A DNA stretch of 64,000 nucleotides. Origin: Bufo bufo (Eukaryota; Chordata; Amphibia; Anura; Bufonidae). A program made the translations under genes and the position numbers. Below, piece after piece: positions 63,936 to 64,000 of the stretch (position 1 is the stretch's first letter; every line of letters starts with the position of its first letter). The notes below the pieces were generated by a model. The model worked only from the letters and a program-made list of their open reading frames with translations, did no database searches and was not told the origin of the DNA. The stretch lies in the NCBI RefSeq assembly GCF_905171765.1, contig NC_053390.1, positions 303,622,622 through 303,686,621 on the forward strand, written 5' to 3'.

Positions 63936-64000
63936 ATCAGACAGGAGGCTCATATCTTATGCATTAATCCTTCTTTATTAAAGCTCACAGCAGAAAGTAT

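Overview
The window is repeat-dense vertebrate nuclear DNA, most likely from a frog or toad. Three things suggest this: an immunoglobulin heavy-chain V gene with a 23-bp-spacer recombination signal, a vertebrate retrovirus-type provirus, and a dense mix of Tc1, hAT, TTAA-target, TAA-target, Penelope-like, L1 and Ty3/gypsy repeats that I associate with anuran genomes. I cannot name the species. Two N gaps (500 and 200 bases) show that this is a scaffold.

Layout. 1-6.1 kb: two direct copies of a Penelope-like (PLE) pLTR with hammerhead-ribozyme cores enclose an L1 fragment (itself hit by a TRIM-like insertion) and an inverted PLE endonuclease fragment. 6.5-10.7 kb: two TAA-target MITEs, a dead 1.6-kb Tc1 element and a 927-bp deleted Tc1 derivative. 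10.9-16.1 kb: three nested elements. 16.2-17.3 kb: two more MITEs. 17.7-18.3 kb: the one convincing host gene, an intact IGHV segment. 18.4-24.1 kb: a hAT MITE with a perfect target duplication, a hammerhead-like remnant, a degenerate hAT element and a Tc1 end running into gap 1. 24.6-29.3 kb: a TTAA-target element with a palindromic satellite and a chain of hairpins, then a MITE and a 737-bp near-perfect palindrome. 30.3-40.4 kb: a young provirus on the minus strand with two LTRs about 1.5% apart, open gag, PR-RT joined to the RNase H C-half and integrase by an internal deletion, and an open 853-codon env. 40.4-51.3 kb: an approximately 85-bp minisatellite split by TTAA- and TAA-target transposons, one of which carries a 1.39-kb palindrome with a 61-base poly(G) run. 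51.3-57.5 kb: a 21/22-bp VNTR, gap 2, a hAT transposase pseudogene and a 141-bp minisatellite. 57.5-62.0 kb: a decayed Ty3/gypsy element on the minus strand. 62-64 kb: a third PLE pLTR, a hAT MITE, a hAT end and a Tc1 end.

How it fits together. Apart from the IGHV segment and the provirus, little is coding. Many junctions are resolved to the base by target duplications (TA, TAA, TTAA or 8 bp), which gives an order of insertion. Three observations deserve most attention. The provirus Env ends in a nucleocapsid-like CCHC zinc knuckle behind its membrane anchor. The TTAA elements share an ordered chain of hairpins whose stem sequences differ between copies while pairing is kept. The PLE pLTRs carry 41-nt hammerhead cores in three states of decay.
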